DNA from: an uncultured Chryseolinea sp.
GTDB taxonomy: Bacteria > Bacteroidota > Bacteroidia > Cytophagales > Cyclobacteriaceae
Direction of reading: 5' to 3'
NCBI GenBank assembly: GCA_946478915.1
Contig: CAMLER010000280.1
Coordinates: forward strand, 1-6,828
DNA length: 6,828 nt
The number at the start of each line of letters is the position of its first letter. The first letter of the stretch is position 1. This document shows positions 6,711-6,828 of the stretch, piece by piece. The notes under the pieces are model-generated. The model saw nothing but the letters and a program-made list of their open reading frames with translations, had not been told where the DNA came from and searched no databases. The position numbers and the translations under genes were made by a program.

Positions 6711-6828
6711 AGCGACCTTATCGCTCTGCCTCCTTGCGAGGTGGGGAGGAAAGTCCGGGCAACACAGGGCAGCGTACTTCCTAACGGGAAGGCCTCATGC
6801 CTGAAAAGGTTTGGGGACAGAAAGTGCC
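6711..6828 (+). ncRNA. rnpB: RNase P RNA, type A (5' part, runs off the right edge)
   Basis: rnpB encodes the catalytic RNA of RNase P, which removes the 5' leader from precursor tRNAs together with the RnpA protein. The hallmark conserved core GAGGAAAGTCCGGGC is at 6746-6760. Just before it is a short P3-type hairpin, CCTC-CTTGC-GAGG, at 6729-6741. P9 is at 6777-6791 with stem CTTCC/GGAAG and loop TAACG, the same loop as in the E. coli RNA. The window stops at AGTGCC, where the conserved ACAGARA region would follow. About 118 nt are visible of an expected 350 or so. The 5' end is approximate (6708-6711), placed from the likely P1 strand (AAGCGACC) and the upstream promoter. The short P3 is usual for Bacteroidota. 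Identity is secure. Confidence 0.95.

Overview
The window looks like a housekeeping stretch of a Bacteroidota chromosome, probably from the Cytophagales or a neighbouring lineage. The lineage call is inference. It rests on a very long TamB-family protein of the Bacteroidota type, tsaD divergent from tamB, start codons mostly without Shine-Dalgarno sequences, and a TAnnTTTG-like element in front of rnpB. Base composition and codon use look even throughout. I see no phage, insertion-sequence, CRISPR or toxin signals.

Layout, left to right: (1) 1-601, minus strand, the first 200 codons of tsaD, the catalytic subunit of tRNA t6A37 synthesis; its 3' end lies beyond the left edge. (2) A 10-base gap separates the two divergent start codons. 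A perfect 12-bp palindrome lies over tamB codons 2-5, just upstream of tsaD. (3) 612-5171, plus strand, a complete 1519-residue TamB/AsmA-like protein, anchored in the inner membrane and expected to span the periplasm. (4) 5158-6036, plus strand, a DUF2279 (YfiM-like) envelope protein that overlaps the tamB end by 14 bases and has its own Shine-Dalgarno sequence. (5) 6115-6513, plus strand, a small soluble protein of unknown function, with a possible YbjN or secretion-chaperone-like fold. (6) 6514-6710, a non-coding stretch with alternating GCCGA/TCGGC inverted repeats and a candidate promoter. (7) From about 6711 to the right edge, the 5' part of rnpB, the RNase P RNA, cut just before its 3' half.

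How the genes relate: tamB and the DUF2279 gene appear translationally coupled, so the latter may act in the same envelope process (outer-membrane assembly or phospholipid transport). The small gene follows on the same strand and may be co-transcribed. The two edge genes, tsaD and rnpB, both serve tRNA maturation but are transcribed away from each other and are not in one operon. No tamA/Omp85 partner is visible. I find no convincing new multi-gene system. The most useful leads are the compact divergent junction with its palindrome, the tamB-DUF2279 coupling, and the alternating repeats before rnpB.
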